From contig AJWJ01000452.1 in NCBI GenBank assembly GCA_000277445.1, positions 1 to 20,066 on the forward strand: 20,066 nucleotides of DNA. The letters are read 5' to 3'. Source of the DNA: Polysphondylium violaceum. Its lineage: Eukaryota > Evosea > Eumycetozoa > Dictyosteliales > Dictyosteliaceae. Positions 1 through 12,204 of the stretch are shown here, in pieces. Each line of letters starts with the position of its first letter. The stretch's first letter is position 1. The notes under the pieces were generated by a model. The model saw nothing but the letters and a program-made list of their open reading frames with translations. It ran no database searches and was not told the DNA's origin. Both the position numbers and the translations under genes were made by a program.

Positions 1-3770
<3,770 letters not shown>

Positions 3771-3782
3771 TTAAGTTTAAAA

Positions 3783-3788
3783 TTTATT
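3783..3788 (-). promoter_or_regulatory. Putative poly(A) signal of the BRCT gene
   Basis: TTTATT on the + strand reads AATAAA on the minus strand, about 45 nt past the BRCT gene's stop codon and within the 63-nt gap separating two convergent genes. Confidence 0.45.
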
Positions 3789-3833
3789 CTTTACAAAAAT
3801 TATCTATATACTACTAAGGGTACATAAATTTAA

Positions 3834-4403
3834 TCAGTTATTTTCAGTCTTTCTTGTTGCTCTAACTTTTTTGGTACTCTTTTGAATACCTAAAGATTTT
3901 TCAACTTGTTTAAGATCAACTTTGTCACCAGCGGTTCTTTTAGTTTTAAAAAGGGGTTGAGTTGCTGTTTTGGTTTTTGCAACTTTAACCTTGGTTTCTT
4001 TGGTTGAGTCGTCTTTGCTTGCTGCTTTAGGACGACCGGGTTTCTTTTTCTCTTTGTTTTCTTGGTCTTTAAACTCTTCTTTAATCTTTTCTTTGGTGTC
4101 ATCAGAGACTGTGTATGAATATTGATCGACGTCTACTTTTTTAGATTGACTGACACACTCGTTGAGAAACTCTTCTTTGACAATGGGTAGGTTAAATCTG
4201 ATGGCGTGTTTGACGGGTTTTGTGAGATCGTTAAAGTTTTCTTCAGTGGCAAGGATATGTGTGACATCTGAACTGCAGCAATTGAGTGATACTTGTCCTC
4301 CCAACGATTTAATCTTTTTCTTTAGGTCCACTTGGCTGACTGAAAACGTCCCTGTTATGCTAAACACACAATCTTTTAATGTATCCAAAGTTGGCTTTCT
4401 CAT
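3834..4403 (-). CDS. Stand-alone BRCT-domain protein with AT-hook-like basic tail
   Basis: Uninterrupted 189-residue frame. Residues about 8-92 form one BRCT domain: CVFSITGTF strand, LKKKIKSLGGQVS helix-turn-strand, DVTHILAT, then LPIVKEEFLNEC as the third helix. The Pro-Ile-Val-x-Glu-x-Phe-Leu element resembles PARP-type and RFC1-type BRCT domains. The rest is Lys-rich with KKPGRPKAAS (residues 120-129), an AT-hook-like GRP core, and further basic clusters likely giving nuclear import. No catalytic domain is present, so it may be an adaptor or DNA-binding factor at breaks or forks; that role is inference. The stop codon is TGA, uncommon in dictyostelids. It converges on the helicase gene with 63 nt between stop codons. 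The start is the first Met of the frame, with an AT-rich upstream gap of 268 nt. Confidence 0.85.
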   Translation of the reverse strand: MRKPTLDTLKDCVFSITGTFSVSQVDLKKKIKSLGGQVSLNCCSSDVTHILATEENFNDLTKPVKHAIRFNLPIVKEEFLNECVSQSKKVDVDQYSYTVSDDTKEKIKEEFKDQENKEKKKPGRPKAASKDDSTKETKVKVAKTKTATQPLFKTKRTAGDKVDLKQVEKSLGIQKSTKKVRATRKTENN

Positions 4404-4671
4404 TGTATCTATAAATATATATATCTATTATTATTTGTTTAATGTGTGTCTATAATTATTTTAAAAACTTTTTTCTCTTTCGTCCGTTGATTTTTTTTTA
4501 ATTTTTTTATTTTACGAAAACTTTTGAAAAAATTAACGGTTGAAAAAAAAATCTTTGCCCGTTTCCATCTGGCCTCCCAGTTAAATCACTCGTTTTGTTG
4601 GCGATTAACGTGATAGAAAATAAAAGAAAAAAGAGTTTATTTGATTTCGATGGATTACTGTGCATTAGCCT
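4404..4671. other. Intergenic, BRCT promoter / transporter A 3' end
   Basis: AT-rich spacer with T-runs (4492-4510) and A-runs near 4540-4550 (typical dictyostelid promoter texture). It contains two candidate minus-strand AATAAA signals for transporter A: 4671-4676, overlapping its stop codon, and 4636-4641. No ORF or RNA gene seen. Confidence 0.5.
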
Positions 4672-6436
4672 TTATTGTTTAGTTGTTGTTGGTGTTGTGT
4701 CCGGATAAAATTTCCAAATCAATAGTGAACCAATGAATGTCAGAAAAGTGGGGACAGAATCAATGAGGAAATGTGCACCGGGGAAGTAAATGGGTGCTTT
4801 GGGTGAAATAAAATATGCATATATATTTTGTGTGACCAATGCACCTGCAAGATTAGCAAGTGATCCAACAGATACCACACCCGTTAAAATTGAGCCTGTA
4901 TGAATGAATGAATTGTTAGTAAAAGGAAAATAAGGGTCGTCCCACTTTCAAGTAAAAGTGAAAAAGTAATATTTACCTTGAATTTCAGGTGGTGTTGATT
5001 TTGAAATAATGGCTTGAGTTAGATTTAAAATTACAGATCCCATTCCACCAATAAATCCACATGCTATCCATATATATTGGTTGACTGCAAATGCATAGAC
5101 TACACGTATAATTGCACTAACTAGAAATGAAATTGAAATTACTATTCTATCAGCTATAGTAGAGATAGTCGTATGATCTTGTTAGTAATAATTATTAAAT
5201 TTAGTCGGTAAACACTTACAAAAGCGTCTAATAGCCATTGGTAAAAGAAATACACTATAAATGATAACCATTGCGCCCAAAAACGCGATATTATAACTAT
5301 TTTCAACTGGGCCCCAGCCATATCTTAATGCAGTGTAGTAGTACATGGTTGTAAGGACATCTTCAACAGTAAATGAAAATACTATATATAGACATGTCAC
5401 AAATGCAACATATTTACTTGATCCAAATAGTTTAATAATCGATTTAAATGGATTGATTGTCTTTTTAGCACTCTTTGCCTTTAATTTATCCTCTTCACTT
5501 CTAAGAAGAGTAGATTCTTTCATAAAAAATAACAAGATAAATCCAATGATAACTAAAATATAGACTAAATAAAGAGGAGCAGATGTACTAATCTTCATTG
5601 CAAATCCTCCCATCAATGGTCCGATTACAATACCTGTGCCAAGGGCAATACCAGAGATAGCAAACACTCTTGGTCTCTCTTCTTTGGTTGTAAGATCAGA
5701 GATAAAAGATAAGACTACTGCTGAGTTTGCTCCCGTTAATCCACATACTGTATGTCCAATAAAGAATAAAACTAAATTTTCAGATTTATAACTAATCAAT
5801 GCACATGTTACATCAATTGCTATATTTAATAATTAATATTCATAAAATTAATGTATATATCTATCAAAGTAATTACCCAATAGAGTCAAGTTTAACATAA
5901 ATATTTTTTTTCTTCCATATCTATATAGATTATTATTAGGACATATATCACTGAGTATTAAATAATAATTGTAATTACTTGTCTGATAAAACACCAATTA
6001 AGGGACCGAAAACAAACACCATTAAAAGAGGAGATGCGTCAGTTATGCTCTTCATATGAGTGGCAATGGCTTGGTTCTCTTGAGGGGTGTTGTTTGGATG
6101 CTTATAATTTGCATATTGTGAATACATGGTGGGTATAAAAAGTGAAAAGATAAATGCACTCATCACCATAACTGACCAGAGACAAAACACCAGTATTATA
6201 TCTTTAAAATACTTTGGTCTTCCTATACTTGTCGCTGCTTTAACTGAATTTATATTGTCGTATTGATCGTCAAACTCGTCCTCGTCCTCTTGATCCAAAT
6301 AATCTTTGTTTTTTATCCAAAGACTATGTTCATCGTCGTCTGTGTAATGTTCACTGCTAACATTTTCTTCATCCTTTGTATAAGGGGTAAAGGTAGCACC
6401 GTTTTCTTGAATCATTGATTCATCTGTATCAATCAT
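4672..6436 (-). CDS. MFS transporter A (SLC46/PCFT-like), five exons
   Basis: Multi-pass membrane transporter, 500 residues when spliced. Exons on the minus strand: 6436-5979, 5920-5877, 5819-5220, 5153-4977, 4895-4672; all junctions are GT...AG and the summed length is a multiple of three. The acidic cytosolic N-terminus (about 80 residues) ends in a conserved GRPKYFKDI. The MFS motif A, GVLSDKYGRKK (residues 148-158), is split by the first intron. A second-half SDRIVIS follows the fourth exon boundary. The C-terminal ISKSTPPEIQG plus YFPGAHFLI pattern resembles SLC46 proteins (proton-coupled folate and lysosomal carriers); Tet/DHA1-type carriers are the alternative and the substrate is unknown. 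The intron at 5876-5820 is absent from both paralogs. The C-terminus ends in TTTKQ and lacks the IQEE tail shared by B and C. Confidence 0.85.
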
Positions 6437-6747
6437 ATTTTATCCCTATCTATTAATTATTATTACATGAAAAGTAAACTAAAAGAACAACGCAAAAGTG
6501 TTTTTTATTCTATGCTCATTCATTGTTTATCCTGGTATTCACATGTCAATTTATATATAAATTATATAAAAATATAACCAAAGTATATAACCTAAAATAT
6601 GTCATCTTGAGCCCAAAAAATAAGATTCGCGATCAAATTCTAAAAAGGAAGGTTTTCTTTTTTTTTTTTTTGTTTTTTTCAAATAAAAAACAACACTAAA
6701 TATTTTCAACAGGATTTGATATAAAATTTTTATAATACATTTAAAAT
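6437..6747. other. Intergenic, transporter A promoter
   Basis: AT-rich, with a long T-run at about 6657-6670 and a TATA-like stretch around 6550-6570. It serves as 3' flank of transporter B and upstream region of transporter A (both minus strand). No other gene seen. Confidence 0.45.
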
Positions 6748-8332
6748 CTATTCTTCTTGTATTTGAACTTTTTGAAATCCCTTATCCATTTGTTTAGCAG
6801 GATAAAATTTCCAAATCAAAATTGAACCCAAAAATGTAAGAAAAATAGGTATAGAGTCAATGAGAAAATGAGCACCGGGGAAATAAATAGGAGCATTGGA
6901 GGAAATAAAATATGCAAAAATGTTTTGAGAGAATAGTGTACCTGCCAAAGCTGTTAGAGAACCAACTGATGCTACACCATTTAGAATTGTTCCTTGGATT
7001 TCAGGAGGAGTTGATTTAGAAATAATTGAAACAATAATCATTAAAATTACAGTTGGAAATCCACCAAATAGTCCACTAACAATCCAAATATATTGATTAG
7101 AGGCGAATGCAAAGATGATATGTGCAATTCCATTCATAAACAATGCCGTTGATATTACAGCTCTTTCAGCTAAATTAAATTATATAGTTTACAATGTTAA
7201 TGTTAAATATTTAGCCTGTAAAATTGATAAATAGTTACATAAATATTTTAGGGCAAAAGGTATAATTAAAGAACTATACACAACAATTACAACCCCGAGA
7301 TATGCAATATAATAAGCATTCTTTTCTGGTGACCAATTATATCTAACTTCAGTGTAATAATACATGGTGGACAAAAGATCATCAGATGCAAATGCAAATA
7401 TGACATATAAGCCTGCCACTAGTGCTACAAATAAACTTGATTTAAATAATCTAGCAATTGCTTTAAATGGATTAAATGTTGTTTTGACTATTGCTTTACC
7501 TTTTTCTCCAAGATATATAGACTCTTTTAACAAATATAATAAAACCAACATTACTGCAATTGTAAAATAAATAAAATAAATAGGTGCCAAAACATTGAGC
7601 TTCATTGCAAGGGCAGAGAGCAAAGGCCCTCCAATGAATCCTACCCCCATTGCTACTCCACCCCATGAAAATACTTTTGGTCTTTCTTCGATGGTGGTCA
7701 AATCAGAGATTGAAGAAAGAATGGTGGAACCCACACAACCTGTTAACCCACAGATGGTATGTCCAATATAAAAAAATATGATACTATTGGTCTTGAAGCT
7801 AATAAATGCACTAGATACATCAATAGCAATTAAAATTATTTGAAATAATAAAATCTTTTTTCTACCATATCTATATGGATTTTTTAGATTAATTTAATTT
7901 CAAATATTTGATTCTATTAATCAACACTTACTTATCTGATAAACCTCCTAGTAACGGACCAAAAAAGAATACCATACACAAGGGTGCGGCATCGGCAATA
8001 CTCTTTAAATGTGAAGATTTGGATTGAATCTCTTTTTCTGATAAGTTGGGGTATTTAAAATTTACATAATTTGTAAACATTCCAGGAATAAAAATGGCAA
8101 ACAAAATATTATACATCAAGAAAAAAGTTAAAATAAAATAAATTAAAAGAATATCTTTTAAATATTTTGGCCTTGAAGATATTGATTTGTTTGAGTTGGG
8201 TCCTTGTTCATTATCTATCATAAAATATCCTCCTTTACTATTTTTTAAATTATTTTTTTGTTGAGGAATAAATATTTCTTCTTCATATTTTACATCTGAT
8301 ACTAAAACAGCATCACCTTGACTATTCTCCAT
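6748..8332 (-). CDS. MFS transporter B (SLC46/PCFT-like), three exons
   Basis: Middle member of the tandem trio, 484 residues. Exons on the minus strand: 8332-7932, 7870-7239, 7169-6748. It has the same layout as its neighbours: charged cytosolic N-terminus, SRPKYLKDI juxtamembrane block, motif A GGLSDKYGRKK (residues 129-139, split by the first intron), a basic central loop (KTTFNPFKAI), SERAVIST at the start of the last exon, STPPEIQG and YFPGAHFLI near the C-terminus, and a terminal QIQEE. It has only two introns, at positions shared with A and C; the STPPEIQ/G intron of A and C is missing. It is the most divergent of the three. Substrate unknown. The internal Met at 7143 is not a start: the frame continues upstream to the splice acceptor. 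Confidence 0.85.
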
Positions 8333-8618
8333 GTCTTTTTATATTTAAAAATATCTTTTATTAATTATCACTGTAAAAGAGTATTTTTATACTCTTTGGT
8401 TTAATTCTTTTACAATTTTTAAAAATATCACCAACTTTATATTTAGAACCCATAGAACCTGTGTCCTAAAAAATTAAAAAAAGTGCACTTTTTAGCAGAC
8501 TTTTTTTGGGTGGGAATTTTTCTTGTTTTTTCAAGTAGAGGTCCTAGGGTGTAAAAGTCTCTCAATAGTTGTTTATGTGGTGCGTATGTTTATAATTGGA
8601 TATTTAGAATAAATTAAT
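8333..8618. other. Intergenic, transporter B promoter
   Basis: AT-rich gap between transporter C's stop and transporter B's start. It contains a perfect 16-bp palindrome at 8478-8493 followed by a T7 run and GGGTGGG. No ORF or RNA gene recognised. Confidence 0.45.
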
Positions 8619-10456
8619 TTATTCCTCTTGAATATTAACACGAGAAACTTTGGGTGGTACTTTTTTAATAGTTGGATCAGGATAATATTTCCAAATCAAC
8701 ATCGAGCCTAAAAAAGTGAGGAAAATAGGTATAGAATCAATAAGGAAATGTGCACCGGGGAAGTAAATGGGTGCTTTGGGTGAAATAAAATATGCATACA
8801 CATTTTGTGTAACCAAAGCACCTGCAAGATTAGCAAGTGATCCAACAGATGCTACACCTGTTAAAATTGATCCTGTAAGGATATAAATAAATGAATTGTT
8901 AGAAAAAGGAACTAAACTGAACACTATGTAAAAGAGATGATCAAGTCAATATTTACCTTGAATTTCAGGTGGTGTCGATTTTGAAATAATGGCTTGAGTT
9001 AGATTTAAAATTACTGATGCAAATCCACCAACAAATCCACATGCTATCCATATATATTCATTGACTGCAAATGCATAGACTACATGAATAAGTGCACTAA
9101 TTAAGAATGAAATTGAAATTACTATTCTATCGGCTATATTCAAGTAATGAATGGTTCTCGTTAATATTATATCAATATAATATGGTGATCAATATAAACA
9201 CTTACAAAGACGTCTAATAGCCATTGGTAAAACAAATACACTATATAAAATAACAATAACGCCCAAAAATGCGATATTGTAAGCATTCTGTGTAGGACCC
9301 CAACCATATCTTAATTGAGTGTAGTAGTACATGGTTGTAACGACATCTTCAACAGTAAATGAAAATACTATATATAGACATGTCACAAATGCAACATATT
9401 TACTTGATCCAAATAACTTTTTCATTGATTTAAATGGATTGATTGTCTTTTTAGCACTCTTTGCCTTTAACTTATCCTCTTCACTTCTTAATTGAGTTGG
9501 TTCATCCATTACAAATATCAATACGAATGATAAAATAACCAATATATAAACTATATAAATTGGAACGAGAATATTAATCTTCATTGATAGTGCGCCTATT
9601 ATAAAAAATGAGTTTTAATATATTAATAATGATAAAAGTAGTATCGCTATAATTCAACAATTGTAACCTTACCTAGTAATGGACCAACAATAATTCCCAT
9701 ACCCATTGGAGCTCCCAAAAATGTAAATATTTTACTTCTTTCTTCTAAACTAGTAATATCGGATATACTTGATAACAAAGTAGCAGGAATACAACCTGCA
9801 ATACCAAATATAGTGTGTCCGAGATAGAATAATATTAAATTGTTGCTTTTAAAACTAATCAAAGCACATGTTATATCCAAAGCTACACAAACAAATGATA
9901 TAAACAATGTTTTTTTTCTTCCAAATCTATTTTGAAAAGGAAGGAGAATTGAGCATGGTTAGCCATTGTATTGTTTAACCATAAAATAGAAAATTACTTA
10001 CTTGTCTGATAAAACACCAACTAGGGGACCAAAAACGAATACCATGACATATGGTGTGGCATCGGAAATACTCTTTAAATGAGTTGCATAGGCCAGGTTT
10101 TCAGCGATTGTATTGTTTGGGAATTTTTTAGAGGTATAGATGGAATACATTGTTGGAATAAATACAGAATATATAAATATAAACATGATATAGGTTGATA
10201 ATAGCCCAAATGAACATAAAATATTCTTTAAATGTCTAGGTCTACCACCACTTTCTTGTTTTTGTTGATCTTGATTCTCTATAATACTATATCCATCCTT
10301 ACTTCTGCGTATATTTCCATCCTCGATCAATATGTCATCGCTATCACTATCACTATCACTATCATCTCTTACAATGCTAGTGATGATTGCATTTCCTCCT
10401 GGGCTTCCTCTGATATGGTCATCCTCCATATCATCATATACATTTTGGCTAATCAT
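8619..10456 (-). CDS. MFS transporter C (SLC46/PCFT-like), five exons
   Basis: Third member of the tandem trio, 509 residues from the chosen start. Exons on the minus strand: 10456-10002, 9926-9673, 9595-9206, 9133-8957, 8872-8619. I chose the Met at 10456 (MISQNV) because the 24 codons above it encode only a Tyr/Ile/Cys repeat from a 9-nt satellite and paralog A begins MIDTDE; the Met at 10429 is another option. The N-terminus has an Asp/Ser repeat and RPRHLKNI. Motif A GVLSDKFGRKK (residues 147-157) spans the first intron. The intron at 9672-9596, within GPLL/GALSMK, is unique to this copy. The 3' half is almost the same as that of transporter A. The stop codon sits inside AATAAA (8618-8623, minus strand), a candidate poly(A) signal. 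Confidence 0.84.
10339..10364. repeat. Hexanucleotide repeat encoding Asp-Ser
   Basis: A TATCAC-type 6-nt repeat that on the minus strand encodes the alternating DSDSDSD run in the acidic N-terminus of transporter C. Confidence 0.7.
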
Positions 10457-10465
10457 AACTACACT

Positions 10466-10507
10466 AATAATACAAATAATACAAATAATACAAATAATAC
10501 AAATAAT
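10466..10507. repeat. 9-nt tandem repeat (ACAAATAAT)n
   Basis: Four to five head-to-tail copies of a 9-nt unit just upstream of the chosen start of transporter C. On the minus strand it gives an open IICIICIIC frame, which looks like a non-coding leader satellite rather than protein. Confidence 0.7.
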
Positions 10508-11149
10508 ATAGTAATAATAATAATACACAAATCTCTTTGTTTTTATAAATCTATTTTTTTTTTTTTCTTGAAGGAGATTAGAAGTGATGGGGAAAAGGTG
10601 TTGTTGTGATTGATGATTAAATAAATAGAATGAATAGTTCCTTATCTCTGCATTTCACCAATCTCAATGTAACCAATGTAGATTTATAAATATAACCACA
10701 GTTTTATTTTAAACTCAGACAGACTTGTACAAGACATTCATCATTGGGATGCACAGCCTTATTCCCAAAGAATGGGCTAAAAACATTGTTCTTTTTTTTT
10801 TTTTATTTTTTTATTTCTAAAAAAAAACTGACACTACAGGCATCATATGATTTCAGTTCCAAAACAAGAAGTTTTTTAAAATTTCATGAGATATTTTTTT
10901 TATCCAAAACAACTACAACTACTTTTCTTGACTCTGGTAAGAAGATTATTTGTGAATAAAAAAAATCTCAAGAATTTTATCATCCTCCGAAAATGTCAAA
11001 AAACTTTTTCATAGAGCTTGGTAAAAAAGGAGACATTGGTGATATATTTTTGGGGATTTGTTTCTGGTTAGATCGAGAAATATGGTATTCAGAATTGATA
11101 ATTTGTTTTAAAAATAAATTAATTCGAAATTCGCTAAAATTTCATCGTA
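10508..11149. other. Intergenic between transporter C and tRNA-Ala
   Basis: About 640 nt, AT-rich with T-runs at about 10551-10566 and 10793-10804. It probably includes the transporter C promoter. Short frames on the + strand here lack low-complexity-free coding character, splice partners or recognisable domains, so I call no gene. Confidence 0.5.
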
Positions 11150-11222
11150 GGGGATGTAGCTCAGATGGTAGAGCGCTCGCTTAGCATGCGAGAGGTAAAG
11201 GGATCGATACCCTTCTTCTCCA
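11150..11222 (+). tRNA. tRNA-Ala (AGC)
   Basis: A 73-nt intronless cloverleaf. Acceptor strands are GGGGATG and CTTCTCC. D arm is GCTC-AGATGGTA-GAGC, anticodon stem CTCGC/GCGAG with loop TTAGCAT (anticodon AGC), variable loop AGGTA, T arm AAGGG-ATCGATA-CCCTT, discriminator A. The G3-U70 wobble, the alanine identity pair, is present. One oddity is a T6-T67 mismatch in the acceptor stem, where related tRNA-Ala genes have T-A. The A-box (TAGCTCAGATGG) and B-box (GGATCGATACC) promoters are internal. Confidence 0.95.
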
Positions 11223-11239
11223 CTTTATTATTAAATTTC

Positions 11240-11264
11240 TTTTGTCGGGTTACTTTTTTTTTTT
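11240..11264 (+). terminator. RNA polymerase III terminator of tRNA-Ala
   Basis: TTTT at 11240-11243, 18 nt past the tRNA, backed up by an 11-T run at 11254-11264; both are standard Pol III stops. Confidence 0.7.
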
Positions 11265-11296
11265 GACTTTAAACCGCCCCCTACACGTCCACAATG

Positions 11297-11490
11297 TTGT
11301 GTAATGCATTACCGTTTTTGGAAATAATTCAATGTCTTTTAAAATCGGATTTATTATCTTTATTTTGTCTAATATGTATGTGTACTAATAATACAATGAT
11401 TAATATCAATATATATTAAAGTTGTAATGCCAAACGGATTCCCTTTTTTGGAAACAATTCAATGTCTTTTTAATATCGGATTTATTATCT
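11297..11490. repeat. Diverged direct repeat R, two copies (11297-11359, 11422-11490)
   Basis: Both copies run TTGTAATGC-like start, TTTTTGGAAA, AATTCAATGTCTTTT, then ATCGGATTTATTATCT, with small indels and substitutions. They lie just downstream of the tRNA gene. No coding capacity seen. Confidence 0.75.
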
Positions 11491-11650
11491 GGAATATCCT
11501 AAAATAGAACAATAGTTTTTAAATGCTAAACTATAAAAGATAAATTTAATCCAAATAAACTTCAGTTGGTGTGCACCCTCTATAACATTTATTTATGTTT
11601 ATCTTTATTTTATCTAGTTTATATGTGTACTAATAATACAATATATTAAT
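11355..11650. repeat. Diverged direct repeat S, two copies (11355-11404, 11601-11650)
   Basis: Both copies read ATCTTTATTTT, TCTA, then ATGTGTACTAATAATACAAT and TTAAT, with a handful of differences over 50 nt. Copy 1 directly follows repeat R copy 1; copy 2 is 110 nt away from R copy 2. Confidence 0.75.
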
Positions 11651-12204
11651 CATTGTTTCCTTTATTTATCAGAAAGAGTACTGAAGCTATCATTGTTTAG
11701 CTCAGATAAATAATAGGTAACCAGAATATCCTTGATATTTATTCTACCCCGAATACTTGAGTCCTACTTTTTTCTCATAAATTTTTATGATAAAGTCTGT
11801 TTAACGAAAAATACACACCCCAAAAAATACTTTTTAAAAGGGGAGATATATTTCAAAAAAGACAAACCTAGAGTAAAAGTACTTTTATGTTTGATCTTAA
11901 AGATAGTGGTTGGGTGGGCATAAACAAATTAAAATTGTCGTCAAAATAACTGAATCTACAATTTTTTTTTTAAAATTAATTTTGACTTTTTTGATTATGT
12001 TCCAATGCAAATTTAAAGGTTTTTTTTTTTCAAACAATTGTTTTTAATTTTTTCATTTTTCAGATTTGGTCATTCCAACACTCCCAATTTGTGTGGTCTT
12101 TTCATCACATGTGATATCCTCAAACACAACAACAACAACAACAACAACACACACATGCTATCTAGCTTTACAATTTTTTATTTGTAATCATCGATAATAA
12201 TAAT
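11651..12204. other. Intergenic, upstream of OPA-type transporter
   Basis: AT-rich, with T-runs, a 14-bp palindrome TAAAAGTACTTTTA (11874-11887) and a (CAA)7 microsatellite. Probably holds the promoter of the transporter starting at 12205. The short frame at 11732-11923 has no domain or paralog and is not called. Confidence 0.45.
12127..12147. repeat. (CAA)7 microsatellite
   Basis: Seven perfect CAA units in the 5' flank of the transporter at 12205. Apparently non-coding here: no open frame with a start reaches into the gene. Confidence 0.75.

Noticed and set aside
10232-10609. 125-codon + strand frame over the first exon of transporter C
   Set aside because: Ile/Thr/Asn repeats are the antisense of the transporter N-terminus and its upstream satellite.
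10744-11184. Short + strand frames before and into the tRNA
   Set aside because: Rich in Phe/Lys from T- and A-runs, no domain, and the second overlaps the tRNA gene.
11223-11700. Complete tRNA-targeted retroelement downstream of tRNA-Ala
   Set aside because: No reverse transcriptase or other element coding sequence is visible; only short diverged repeats remain, so no family is assigned.
11697-11706. TAGCTCAGAT resembling a tRNA A-box
   Set aside because: Ten-base match only; no D-loop GG, anticodon arm or B-box follows, so a second tRNA or tRNA fragment is not supported.
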